Made by a program: the position numbers and the translations under genes | From: an uncultured Aeromonadaceae bacterium | GTDB taxonomy: Bacteria > Pseudomonadota > Gammaproteobacteria > Enterobacterales > Aeromonadaceae | Length of the DNA: 39,346 nucleotides | Assembly (NCBI GenBank): GCA_945957385.1 | Contig: CAMFKP010000035.1 | Location: 1 to 39,346, forward strand | Direction of reading: 5' to 3' | Shown: in pieces, positions 33,791 to 39,346 of the stretch | Numbering within the stretch: the first letter of the stretch is position 1 | Layout: every line of letters starts with the position of its first letter | Notes under the pieces: generated by a model | The model's database searches: none | Told to the model about the DNA's origin: nothing | What the model saw: only the letters and a program-made list of their open reading frames with translations

Positions 33791-34595
33791 TGGTCAGTCC
33801 TCGAGCTAAATCGGATTTCAGGCGCTGCACGAATTTTTGAATCCACTGGGTGTGGTGGAAGCAACGACCAGTTGGCTCCCAGTACATCCGGAACTCGTTC
33901 AGCTGCGCCTCGCTGTATGCAGGGTTGGTCAATCCCAGCATGCGGGCGTATTTCTCAAACTCAGGCCCCGGATTCCACGTCAAACTCATCGGGAATGCGC
34001 TAGGCAACGAGCAGCTAACTTGTGGAACTCGCTGAGTCAGAATGGCGTTTTGAACCTCAGACAAAATCACCGTAGGCTCACGCGCGCGCGGAGAGAGATT
34101 CTCTGTAGTAATCTCTGTTGTATTCTCTGTAAGATCGGGTCGTTTTGACCCGTTCAGAACGGATCTTTTTGGTCTGTTTGAACGGTCAATTTTAGTCTTG
34201 TCGATGGGGTCATTTTGACCTGCTCCACCGTCCACATCCTCGCTCGTTTTTGAACAATCTGTAGCCGCCTCATGCAGTAATTCACTGTCGTAATTGATGG
34301 CGTAATAGTTAGTCATGTCGTGGTTTGATTTATTAATCTGCTCAACGCTCAACACACCAAGCTTTCTCAGATTACCAAGTGCACGTTTGATGGTTGATTC
34401 AGAATAAAACGGTAGCTGTTTTTGCCAACTTTCGAGCGTGTTGTATATCCAGCGACGCCCCGCATGCTCAACCCCCGAAGTGGTTTCTGTTACCCAGTAC
34501 TGAATCTGCTGCAGCAAAATGGCCTCGGCTAACCCGAGGCGTACAGCTAATTCAGGGATCACGACTACAGGACGAGAAGATAATAAAAGAGCCAC
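33492..34595 (-). CDS. phage replication initiator, O-like with DnaT-like domain, 367 aa
   Basis: The N-terminal winged helix region (VVVIPELAVRLGLAEAILLQ, QIQYW, then SESTIKRALGNLRKLGVLSV) is typical of phage O-type initiators. A polar linker (residues 112-200) is encoded by iteron-like repeats. A DnaT-like domain follows at about 204-262 (SLTWNPGPEFEKYARMLGLT, EFRMYWEPTGRC, WIQKFVQRLKSDLAR). The last 100 residues are acidic (EGDYADFDLWEGDDQAD) and read over the P-like gene in another frame. It would bind the origin and recruit P/DnaB. The start was set to GTG 34595, with GAGGGGGG six bases upstream; GTG 34610 would absorb that site. Confidence 0.82.
   Translation of the reverse strand: MALLLSSRPVVVIPELAVRLGLAEAILLQQIQYWVTETTSGVEHAGRRWIYNTLESWQKQLPFYSESTIKRALGNLRKLGVLSVEQINKSNHDMTNYYAINYDSELLHEAATDCSKTSEDVDGGAGQNDPIDKTKIDRSNRPKRSVLNGSKRPDLTENTTEITTENLSPRAREPTVILSEVQNAILTQRVPQVSCSLPSAFPMSLTWNPGPEFEKYARMLGLTNPAYSEAQLNEFRMYWEPTGRCFHHTQWIQKFVQRLKSDLARGLTNDQRNNNSSSRTGNRPASTGNSAWHRGLDAMRELLAEQGYLDEAAALGGSSDGYDAGYASVRHSLASDASAFEQQGDAGRIYEGDYADFDLWEGDDQAD
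34097..34220. repeat. iteron-like repeats inside the O-like gene, candidate replication origin
   Basis: GGGTCGTTTTGACCC (34137-34151) and GGGTCATTTTGACC (34207-34220) are two near-identical palindromic units with a degenerate one between them. Just left are three repeats starting TCTCTGT (34099-34135). Lambdoid origins lie in the middle of O within such repeats; by that analogy this is the likely origin. Confidence 0.55.
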
Positions 34596-34596
34596 G

Positions 34597-34878
34597 TTAT
34601 CCCCCCTCACTACCGGTATTTTGCTTTAGATGAAGTTGATAAACGGTTGGCTTACCAGAATGGCCAACTTTAGCTACAGACAAGTAACCGGTTTTTTTTA
34701 AGCGAGAGATAATCGAGCGGATGGTTTTCTCACTCAGTCCTGTTACCTCAGATAGGCTCACTTGAGATACTGAGCAAAAACCTACATCATCAGCACAATA
34801 TGCCATCATAATCAGAACTAATTTGTCGTTACCGGCCAACGGCACTTTGACAGCCTCGGCCATTGCCTGAAAAGACAT
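34597..34878 (-). CDS. winged-helix DNA-binding protein, 93 aa
   Basis: Residues 20-85 form a helix-turn-helix of the type common in phage replication modules: DKLVLIMMAYCADDVGFCSV, SQVSLSEVTGLSEKTIRSII, SRLKKTGYLSVAKVG. It is similar in plan to the N-terminal domain of the O-like protein that follows, and its stop lies at the O ribosome binding site. The ATG at 34878 directly follows the preceding TAA; AGGAG lies upstream. It is likely a replication or early regulatory protein. Whether it acts as a separate subunit of the initiator is unknown. Confidence 0.76.
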   Translation of the reverse strand: MSFQAMAEAVKVPLAGNDKLVLIMMAYCADDVGFCSVSQVSLSEVTGLSEKTIRSIISRLKKTGYLSVAKVGHSGKPTVYQLHLKQNTGSEGG

Positions 34879-35094
34879 TTACATAATCTCCTGTGCTGGG
34901 CTGCGTAACTTCTCCGGATGGCGCGAATAGAAGTCTCGCACTTGGTGAATCAAAGTCCCTTGCATTGCACTTTGCATCACCCTGCCCGCAGGCAGATCAA
35001 GATTCTGGCCAATTACACAAGCCAACGCATCGAGCACCGAATCCTGCAGAACGGTTGTATTCATGATTTCTGCTGTTGTATTACGCATCGTCAT
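34879..35094 (-). CDS. small early phage protein, 71 aa
   Basis: A short helical protein (TVLQDSVLDALACVIGQNLD, LIHQVRDFYSRHPEKL) with no recognised family, packed between two early genes. Its ATG at 35094 overlaps the preceding stop as ATGA; an internal ATG at 35088 has better spacing from AGGAG and may be the true start. The position after the Cro/CII-like slot suggests a replication-associated or regulatory role, but nothing in the sequence shows it. Confidence 0.62.
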   Translation of the reverse strand: MTMRNTTAEIMNTTVLQDSVLDALACVIGQNLDLPAGRVMQSAMQGTLIHQVRDFYSRHPEKLRSPAQEIM

Positions 35095-35429
35095 TCTCCT
35101 AATTCACTCAGCCAATCCGGCACAGGTAAACCACGCGCTTTGATTTCCTCACGTGCCTGTGCAGCAAGCTCTGGAAACTCACGCATTACCTGCTTCATAC
35201 CTTCGATAATCAGGATCTTCCCTTCAACGGCTTTGGCCGAACCGAAAGCCGCAGACATAGCGCTAATAGCGATATCCTCTGCCGGCAGCAGTCGTACTCG
35301 CACATCAGCACAGCTGGTTTCTTGATATAGCAGGCCTTGACGGCCCACTTTAGAGCGGGAGGAGAACAAGTCTCCTGTTGCTTGAAACGGAAGGTCAGTC
35401 CGATTCAGGCTTTTGGTGACAGTGGTCAT
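35091..35429 (-). CDS. early phage protein of unknown function, 112 aa
   Basis: It occupies the place of cII in lambdoid phages but shows no CII-like helix-turn-helix. A beta-rich N-terminal half (QGLLYQETSCADVRVRLLPA) is followed by helices (AISAMSAAFGSAKAVEGKIL, EFPELAAQAREEIKARG) and a C-terminal LPVPDWLSELGE. I do not recognise it. The start ATG 35429 follows AGAGGACTGACCA, the shared leader cassette. It lies 200 bp downstream of the broken cro gene, past a boxA-like site; 35430-35633 contains also a GTTAGATCTAAC palindrome (35495-35506) and no other supportable gene. Confidence 0.66.
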   Translation of the reverse strand: MTTVTKSLNRTDLPFQATGDLFSSRSKVGRQGLLYQETSCADVRVRLLPAEDIAISAMSAAFGSAKAVEGKILIIEGMKQVMREFPELAAQAREEIKARGLPVPDWLSELGE

Positions 35430-35609
35430 TGGTCAGTCCTCTATTTTTTAGTTACCCTCTTCCATTGCATTAAAATCAGAGCTAACTATATGTTAGATCT
35501 AACTTACATCGGATATATGAAACACTCCTTTTGATATATGTAGACAAATTCATCAAGTACACTTGATAGCTAGCTAGTGTTTTCATCTATGTTCAGTCGA
35601 CTCTCTGGT

Positions 35610-35621
35610 TGTTAAAGAGCT
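35610..35621 (-). promoter_or_regulatory. boxA-like antitermination site (nutR position)
   Basis: On the minus strand AGCTCTTTAACA matches the boxA consensus (CGCTCTTTAACA as I recall it) and is followed by ACCAGAGA. It lies just after the cro pseudogene, the nutR position in lambda. No boxB hairpin was seen next to it. Confidence 0.6.
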
Positions 35622-35633
35622 ACTTGATTAAAC

Positions 35634-35838
35634 TCACTCGGACGGAAAAATGTTATTCAATGTCACACCTTTAACTAGATACTTGAATCCATTGATAATC
35701 TTTCTACAGCTATCTAGGCTTGGAGTTCTAGCATTTAACTCGTAATTAGCTAGTCGTGATAACCCCCAAACCAATAGCTCTAGCAAGAGATGATTGCGAC
35801 ACTCCCATAGCATTATGTTGTAGCGCAATATTATTCAT
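35634..35838 (-). pseudogene. cro: cro-like repressor gene with +1 frameshift in a G5 run
   Basis: From ATG 35838 the minus strand reads MNNIALQHNAMGVSQSSLAR (an XRE-type helix-turn-helix start), continues AIGLG and then goes out of frame to a stop. The next frame continues RLANYELNARTPSLDSCRKI, INGFKYL and VTLNNIFPSE to the TGA at 35634. Deleting one G from the G5 run (plus strand C5 at 35763-35767) restores a 67-aa protein with a complete helix-turn-helix. The 205-bp length (3 x 68 + 1) agrees. It lies opposite cI, downstream of PR, where Cro belongs. Either the phage is cro-defective or the base is a sequencing error in a homopolymer. Confidence 0.85.
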
Positions 35839-35863
35839 AACCTCTCTGTGCAGGCGTTTGATC

Positions 35864-35892
35864 ATTATTCACACATTGTGATTGGCAGTCAA
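35864..35892 (-). promoter_or_regulatory. PR early leftward promoter
   Basis: TTGACT (complement of 35887-35892), a 17-bp spacer and AATAAT (complement of 35864-35869). Operator 35869-35881 lies in the spacer and touches the -10, so repressor binding would block polymerase. It drives cro and the replication operon. Confidence 0.82.
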
Positions 35893-35929
35893 TTACAATG
35901 CGTGTAGTTACTTATTTCACACTGCGTGA
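35869..35929. promoter_or_regulatory. OR: three 13-bp repressor operators at 24-bp spacing
   Basis: TCACACATTGTGA (35869-35881), TTACAATGCGTGT (35893-35905) and TCACACTGCGTGA (35917-35929), starts exactly 24 bp apart. All fit TCAC-5-GTGA. The arrangement is like lambda OR1-3, with PR over the first and PRM over the third. Confidence 0.85.
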
Positions 35930-35935
35930 TAAAAT
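35908..35935 (+). promoter_or_regulatory. PRM promoter of cI
   Basis: TTACTT (35908-35913), a 16-bp spacer and TAAAAT (35930-35935). The expected transcription start falls on or next to the cI ATG at 35942, so the mRNA is probably leaderless, as in lambda PRM. Operator 35917-35929 lies between the boxes and would give autorepression. Confidence 0.7.
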
Positions 35936-35941
35936 CACAAG

Positions 35942-36589
35942 ATGAAAACTATGTATGAAGTCATTGGTGAAAGAATAAAATCTCTCAGGGAAGCGGCGGG
36001 ATTAAGTCAAGCTCAATTGGCCAAATTGTGCGGCTGGAGCACTCCATCGCGAGTTGGAAACTATGAGCTAGGAACTCGCAGAATTAGTGCTGATGATGCG
36101 GTGATTATCGCACATGTCCTTAGAGTCACTCCGGCACTATTGCTATTTGGTGATGATGGTGGGGTTACCTATAAAATGTACAGTTACCCTCTCCTTGCTA
36201 CAGTACGCGCTGGCATGTTCACAATAGAGATGGACTCTTATACTGAGCAGGATGCCGTAAAATGGATCTCCACTACCAAAAGAGCTAGCGCTCGGGCGTT
36301 TTGGCTTGAAGTTAAAGGAGACTCAATGACAACACCGACAGGAAATCGACCTAGCTTTCCTGAAGGAATGCTAATTCTTATTGATCCTGACAGCGATGTA
36401 AAACCAGACGATTTCTGCGTAGCAAGTACAAATGGAAATGATTTCACTTTCAAAAAATTAATCCAGGATGGAGGTCTTTGTTTTTTAAAGCCTCTGAACC
36501 CACAATATCCACTCATCCCCTGCAGTGACTCCTGCCGCATAATTGGTAAAGTGATCATGTCACAATGGCCAGAGGAGATGTTTGGATAA
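35942..36589 (+). CDS. cI: CI-type phage repressor, XRE + S24 peptidase, 215 aa
   Basis: Residues 5-70 form the DNA-binding helix-turn-helix ([36 protein letters not shown]). A cleavage site Ala90-Gly91 (VRAGMF) precedes the S24/LexA-type autoprotease with Ser128 in EVKGDSMT and Lys171 in FTFKKL. RecA-stimulated self-cleavage on DNA damage would induce the phage. It maintains lysogeny through the operators at 35869-35929 and 37922-37958. No ribosome binding site precedes the ATG; the -10 box sits six bases upstream, so a leaderless mRNA is likely. A downstream SDH_sah-type gene lies in the same direction. Confidence 0.94.
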   Translation: MKTMYEVIGERIKSLREAAGLSQAQLAKLCGWSTPSRVGNYELGTRRISADDAVIIAHVLRVTPALLLFGDDGGVTYKMYSYPLLATVRAGMFTIEMDSYTEQDAVKWISTTKRASARAFWLEVKGDSMTTPTGNRPSFPEGMLILIDPDSDVKPDDFCVASTNGNDFTFKKLIQDGGLCFLKPLNPQYPLIPCSDSCRIIGKVIMSQWPEEMFG

Positions 36590-36753
36590 GCTAAATCATT
36601 CTCTATTAAATTGTTTTAAATCAAGCAAATAAGTTGACATTCATTTGCTTCTAGTTGTCACCAACTCACCTGAATCAATTACAAAAGTAAACGGTTATAG
36701 TAAATGTAAACACCTCCTTTAGTTTAGTGGCATTCTTTCAAGAGTGAGATAAA

Positions 36754-37749
36754 ATGAACGATACTGATGTTTTTGTGTACATAGGAAATGTACATCGCTC
36801 CGGTCATTACGACATTACCAATGCGATCAAAAAGAGAAAACAACTAGATGGTTTACAAAAAAATGTCCTCTTTTGCGTCGCAACCTATGGTGGTGACCCT
36901 AGCGCAGGGTATAGAATTGGACGAGCATTGCAGCATAACTACGAACATATCACCGTTTTGGTTGTTGGCCCTTGCAAGAGTGCGGGAACTTTAATGGCCG
37001 TTGCAGGTCACAAACTTATGATAGGTGATATGGGTGAGCTTGGCCCATTAGACATTCAGCTAAAGAAAAACGATGAAATTGGTGAGTTAAGTTCAGGTCT
37101 TGTGATTGCTACTGCAATTGAAGAGATAAAAAGTTGTGCAATTTCAACGTTTAGATCGTATGTTCTTGACATAAAATACAGAAATCAAATTAGTACGAAA
37201 ATGTCTGCTGACATTGCTGCTAAACTTACAGAAGCTCTAATTGCTCCGATGGCATCACAGATTGATCCTATAAAGCTAGGTGAACATCAACGTGCGATGA
37301 ACATAGCTCTTTCTTATGGCGAGCGACTGAATAGTCACTCTAAAAACCTTAAGGAAAGCTCATTAAATAAACTGATTGCTAGCTACCCTGCTCATGGTTT
37401 TGTAATCGACCGCAAGGAAGCTAGAGAGTTATTTAACCATGTCGAGAGTCCTACAGGATATGCAAGTGACCTGTATGACATCCTAGGTGAGATGATTTCT
37501 TCTGGGGATATATTAATAAACGACAAACCTGTTGTAAAAGATTTTACCCCTAATAAACAAGATGATACAACTGATACTAAGGAACCCACTCATGACAGTA
37601 TTCGAACTTCGGAAGGAGATGGCATCGATAGCCAAACTTCAGGAGGCACAAAATCGTCAGGGAATGAGCCTGTCCAGGGAAGCGATGGAGAGTATGCAGA
37701 AGCTGAAAGAGCGGCTGGCGCCGTACCAGCAGAACAACCAAGTGAATGA
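36754..37749 (+). CDS. SDH_sah-family serine protease-like protein in the rex position, 331 aa
   Basis: Residues 1-130 have the ClpP/crotonase-like fold signature of the serine dehydrogenase proteinase (SDH_sah, SppA-related) family: VFVYIGNVHRSGHYDITNAI, CVATYGGDPSAGYRIGRALQ, VGPCKSAGTLMAVAGHKLMI with predicted nucleophile Ser76, and MGELGPLDIQL. There is no transmembrane segment. Helices follow, and from about residue 265 the tail is a polar low-complexity stretch which overlaps a second ORF. It follows cI by 164 bp on the same strand and lies before a terminator and OL, exactly where lambda has rexAB and 933W has the stk kinase. By that analogy it may be a lysogen-expressed exclusion or abortive-infection gene. 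Catalytic activity is not proven. Confidence 0.82.
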   Translation: MNDTDVFVYIGNVHRSGHYDITNAIKKRKQLDGLQKNVLFCVATYGGDPSAGYRIGRALQHNYEHITVLVVGPCKSAGTLMAVAGHKLMIGDMGELGPLDIQLKKNDEIGELSSGLVIATAIEEIKSCAISTFRSYVLDIKYRNQISTKMSADIAAKLTEALIAPMASQIDPIKLGEHQRAMNIALSYGERLNSHSKNLKESSLNKLIASYPAHGFVIDRKEARELFNHVESPTGYASDLYDILGEMISSGDILINDKPVVKDFTPNKQDDTTDTKEPTHDSIRTSEGDGIDSQTSGGTKSSGNEPVQGSDGEYAEAERAAGAVPAEQPSE

Positions 37750-37774
37750 ACCAGCTAAATTATATGGCTATTGA
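37592..37774 (+). CDS. small protein overlapping the protease gene, 60 aa
   Basis: An ATG at 37592, with AAGGA about eight bases upstream, opens a 60-aa frame (MTVFELRKEMASIAKLQEAQ ... LKERLAPYQQNN) that is amphipathic and helical, in contrast to the low-complexity tail of the protease gene read in the other frame. The first 158 bases overlap that gene. It ends 47 bp before the terminator at 37821-37850, so it is the last gene of the cI-side operon. It may be a partner, regulator or antidote of the protease, by analogy with the paired rexA/rexB layout. This is inference; the ORF itself is only moderately supported. Confidence 0.55.
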   Translation: MTVFELRKEMASIAKLQEAQNRQGMSLSREAMESMQKLKERLAPYQQNNQVNEPAKLYGY

Positions 37775-37820
37775 TTCAAATTGAGCATTGTGCTGTAACG
37801 TATGATTTTATCTTAACCCC

Positions 37821-37850
37821 AAAAAACCAGCTGAGCGCTGGTTTTTTTTT
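37821..37850 (+). terminator. intrinsic terminator ending the cI-side operon
   Basis: AACCAGC pairs with GCTGGTT around a short loop, preceded by A and followed by nine or more T. It corresponds in position to lambda timm, between the rex-position genes and OL/PL. It could act in both directions. Confidence 0.88.
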
Positions 37851-37921
37851 ACTCTAGCCCCGGAATTGTTACAAAAAACAACCTACTTTTTTCAACACAA
37901 AACTATCCCTCTTTTCATTTA

Positions 37922-37958
37922 ACACAATTTGTGTTTGACATTAAATCACAATACGTGA
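37922..37958. promoter_or_regulatory. OL: two 13-bp repressor operators at 24-bp spacing
   Basis: ACACAATTTGTGT (37922-37934) and TCACAATACGTGA (37946-37958), starts 24 bp apart, same pattern as the three OR sites. No third site was found at 24 bp on either side. Confidence 0.83.
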
Positions 37959-37963
37959 ATGAT
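37935..37963 (+). promoter_or_regulatory. PL early rightward promoter
   Basis: TTGACA (37935-37940), a 17-bp spacer and AATGAT (37958-37963). The second OL operator lies in the spacer at the same phase as in PR. It would drive the recombination-type operon to the right. Confidence 0.85.
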
Positions 37964-37990
37964 GAATGTATCTAAACCTAAATCCGTCAT

Positions 37991-38315
37991 CGTTCTTTAA
38001 CAAAACAGAGACCGCGATCAAGTAACTACCCGCATCCCGAGCAACAAATAGCTGCCGCCACGTAAGAGACCTCGTGCCGAGCATACCGATAAGGGAAAGG
38101 CGCAATGCGATAGTGGACTGATCCCGCCGGTGGCGGCAGAGACGACCGGCGTTAAGACCTGTGTGCCAGCCGAAGAGTTGGCCGCAGTAACAAGCCCATT
38201 TGCGAGTGTGTTTGTTACTGCGAAAACGCAGTGGACTAACCTGATGACCATTGACCAAAGCTTGGTGCTGGTTTGCCTAGCGCCAAAAAGCAAAAACCCC
38301 GCCGAAGCGGGGTTC
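37991..38315 (+). ncRNA. boxA-like site and structured leader downstream of PL
   Basis: CGTTCTTTAACA (37991-38002) resembles boxA and is followed by AAACAGAGA, like the nutR-side site. The next 300 bases contain no convincing gene but several stems: CCGCC/GGCGG near 38126, an 11-bp perfect stem CGCAGTAACAA (38183-38193) with 38212-38222, ACCAA/TTGGT near 38265 and AACCCCGC/GCGGGGTT at 38295-38314. This could be a nut site plus leader, or a put-like RNA antiterminator as in HK022. A 38-aa frame starting at ATG 38241 (MTIDQSLVLV) with GGACTAACC upstream may be a leader peptide. Confidence 0.5.
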
Positions 38316-38322
38316 TCACCTG

Positions 38323-38413
38323 CTGTAACCGACCAAAGTTACAGCAAAAAGGACTAACCAATGACCACCGAAAAGATGGGCATTGATTCGCTGGTAACCG
38401 ACCAAAGTCACCA
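38323..38413 (+). repeat. two hairpins with identical CGACCAAA loops
   Basis: CTGTAAC-CGACCAAA-GTTACAG (38323-38344) and TGGTAAC-CGACCAAA-GTCACCA (38392-38413, one mismatch). The stems differ but the loop is kept. A third, weaker copy of the loop word (TTGACCAAAG) lies near 38248. The second is inside the small gene at 38361. They could be RNA-binding-protein sites. Confidence 0.5.
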
Positions 38414-38573
38414 ACGTGGAGATCATATCATGAGAACAGACTCGATCAACCGCATCATGTTCAAATACACGCTAAGTGGTTCTGATTTCAACACCAAACG
38501 CGGGCACTGGACGCTGAAAGCCATCCTGCTGTTCGTCGTCCTTTCTCTGATGTACCTCTCTTATCCGGCTTAA
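38361..38573 (+). CDS. small predicted membrane protein, 70 aa
   Basis: A single C-terminal membrane segment (AILLFVVLSLMYLSYPA) follows a polar N-terminal part. The ATG at 38361 is preceded by the AAAGGACTAACCA cassette that also leads other early genes. An internal ATG at 38430 with GTGGAG upstream gives a 47-aa protein starting MRTDSINRIM; this may be the actual product, since the first 23 residues are encoded by the hairpin region. It is a short early gene of the PL operon, with function unknown. Confidence 0.55.
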   Translation: MTTEKMGIDSLVTDQSHQRGDHIMRTDSINRIMFKYTLSGSDFNTKRGHWTLKAILLFVVLSLMYLSYPA

Positions 38574-38590
38574 CAGCGTGAGGAGGCCAC

Positions 38591-38845
38591 ATGTCCAACA
38601 TGATGGAGCGAGGCCCCGTCGTTGACTCCCCTGACCTCGCTGAAGTACGTGCTTTACTGGAAAAAAGAAAACTGGAGTTTTACGCACGCCTAATGGGACC
38701 ACCCGTGCCCATCACTATTCGAGAGCAACAAAGAGCGCGAGAACGGCAAGAGATTGAACTGCGCGCCAAGATGAACCGCCAAAAGGCTTTCGACCACGCC
38801 ATGGCGCAAATCATGAAACTGCAACAGCAAAGGACTCACCAATGA
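38591..38845 (+). CDS. small early phage protein, charged helical, 84 aa
   Basis: A basic, Gln/Arg/Glu-rich helical protein (DLAEVRALLEKRKLEFYARL, IREQQRARERQEIELRAKMN) with no signal or membrane segment and no recognised family. GAGGAGG lies just upstream of ATG 38591. Its stop overlaps the next start as ATGA (38842-38845), so it is coupled to the nuclease-like gene that follows. Small genes of this kind often precede recE/recT-type recombination genes in lambdoid PL operons. Confidence 0.68.
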   Translation: MSNMMERGPVVDSPDLAEVRALLEKRKLEFYARLMGPPVPITIREQQRARERQEIELRAKMNRQKAFDHAMAQIMKLQQQRTHQ

Positions 38846-39346
38846 CCAATGAAATGATGTCGGCACCAGACCGCGCCGATAACGCTGAAATCACACGCTT
38901 TGAACCTGCCGAATCAGGCTTTTACCGGAACATTCCAGCGGCGGCTTATCACGGAGGTCCCGGGCTTTCCAAAAGCGCACTGGATTGGGCGCTGGTTTCC
39001 GGCCAACACTATCACTACTACCAAATTGAAGGACACGACCAGAAAGATACCGCGGCACTGCGCGAAGGCCGCATCCTGCACAAGATAGTGCTTGAGCTGG
39101 ACGATTTTGAACGGGAATTTGTGGTTGAACCTGAATGGCCGGAGGAGGCAATCAGCAGTGCCGACCAGATGAAAGCCATCATTCAGGAATACAATGATTC
39201 ACTGGAAGCCAAACCTTCCATCGAAGAGTTGATTGCGGCTATCGATGCACACAATGCTCGATTGCCCAAACCACTAGATGCCGGCAAAAATGTCTCCGCT
39301 CACGAAGTGGCCTACGATGCCCTACCGGCTGCGTACCAAACGTTAG
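38842..39346 (+). CDS. RecE/exodeoxyribonuclease VIII-like (DUF3799) protein, 5' part only
   Basis: The frame starts at ATG 38842 behind AAAGGACTCACCA and is open to the window end (168 codons, no stop). The start of the recognisable region, FYRNIPAAAYHGGPGLSKSA followed by LDWALVSGQHYHYY and KDTAALREGRILHKIVLELD, is the pattern of the PDDEXK nuclease domain found at the C-terminus of RecE and in prophage DUF3799 exonucleases (GxxLHxxxLE). The remaining active-site residues would lie beyond the window. It would resect double-stranded DNA ends for recombination with a RecT-like annealing protein, which should follow downstream. Confidence 0.83.
   Translation, partial: MTNEMMSAPDRADNAEITRFEPAESGFYRNIPAAAYHGGPGLSKSALDWALVSGQHYHYYQIEGHDQKDTAALREGRILHKIVLELDDFEREFVVEPEWPEEAISSADQMKAIIQEYNDSLEAKPSIEELIAAIDAHNARLPKPLDAGKNVSAHEVAYDALPAAYQTL

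Noticed and set aside
35634..35828. A continuous 64-aa minus-strand frame (MRYNIMLWEC start) as an intact gene
   Set aside because: Its first third is out of frame relative to a normal Cro-like start at 35838; the two parts join only by removing one base, so it is called a frameshifted gene.
38130..38357. 75-aa plus-strand frame in the structured leader
   Set aside because: No ribosome site at its start and it is built over hairpins. Only a possible shorter leader peptide from 38241 is mentioned.

Overview
The window reads as the central part of an integrated or free lambdoid temperate phage of a gammaproteobacterium, probably of the order Enterobacterales. It has a lambda-R-type endolysin, a lambda-S-type holin, a lambda-P-like helicase loader, an S24 CI repressor, an IS903-type relic and a CFA/I-like fimbrial operon. 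The virion genes suggest a short-tailed phage: a portal of about 709 aa, a DUF4043/N4-gp56-type coat of about 405 aa, adaptor proteins and a tail fibre with a Phage_tail_N-type N-terminus. Their order is what I recall for Stx2-converting podoviruses such as 933W; no search was run. Neither phage end nor an integrase is in the window. The host species cannot be named.

Layout. From 1 to 15.8 kb (minus strand) is the late operon, read right to left: holin, endolysin, small and large terminase, portal, scaffold, coat, head completion and adaptor proteins, tail fibre, a large tail protein, a gpJ-C-terminus-like protein, and two small virion genes. Intrinsic terminators lie inside this operon and are stacked ahead of the holin. 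They fit a late transcript made termination-resistant by the Q-like protein at 16.8-17.6 kb.

From 17.7 to 32.6 kb is an AT-rich cargo region of about 15 kb, placed between the replication genes and Q, where a lambdoid phage normally has its nin genes. It encodes a periplasmic CDP-diacylglycerol pyrophosphatase (cdh-like), a secreted DUF1028 protein, a degenerate EAL-domain protein, a five-gene chaperone-usher fimbrial operon with a CfaE/CooD-like tip adhesin, a decayed IS903-type element, a secreted 742-aa protein of unknown function, and divergently from it a 660-aa secreted ADP-ribosyltransferase-like toxin carrying a seven-bladed FG-GAP/VCBS propeller. A small lipoprotein follows beyond an 81-bp palindrome.

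From 32.7 to 39.3 kb are the replication and immunity regions. O-like and P-like genes overlap by about 300 bp on the minus strand, with candidate origin iterons inside the O-like gene. A Cro-like gene is broken by one extra base in a G5 run. The CI gene is probably leaderless. Five 13-bp operators are arranged as three plus two, each set with exact 24-bp spacing, and they sit within well-formed PR, PRM and PL promoters. The rexAB position downstream of cI holds an SDH_sah serine protease gene and a small overlapping ORF, ended by a terminator. To the right, a PL-driven operon begins with a boxA-like site and about 300 bp of structured non-coding sequence, then small genes and the start of a RecE/DUF3799-like nuclease cut by the window edge.

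The working picture is a podovirus-like prophage that arms its host with a pilus, a toxin and envelope enzymes, and may carry a superinfection-exclusion module next to its repressor.
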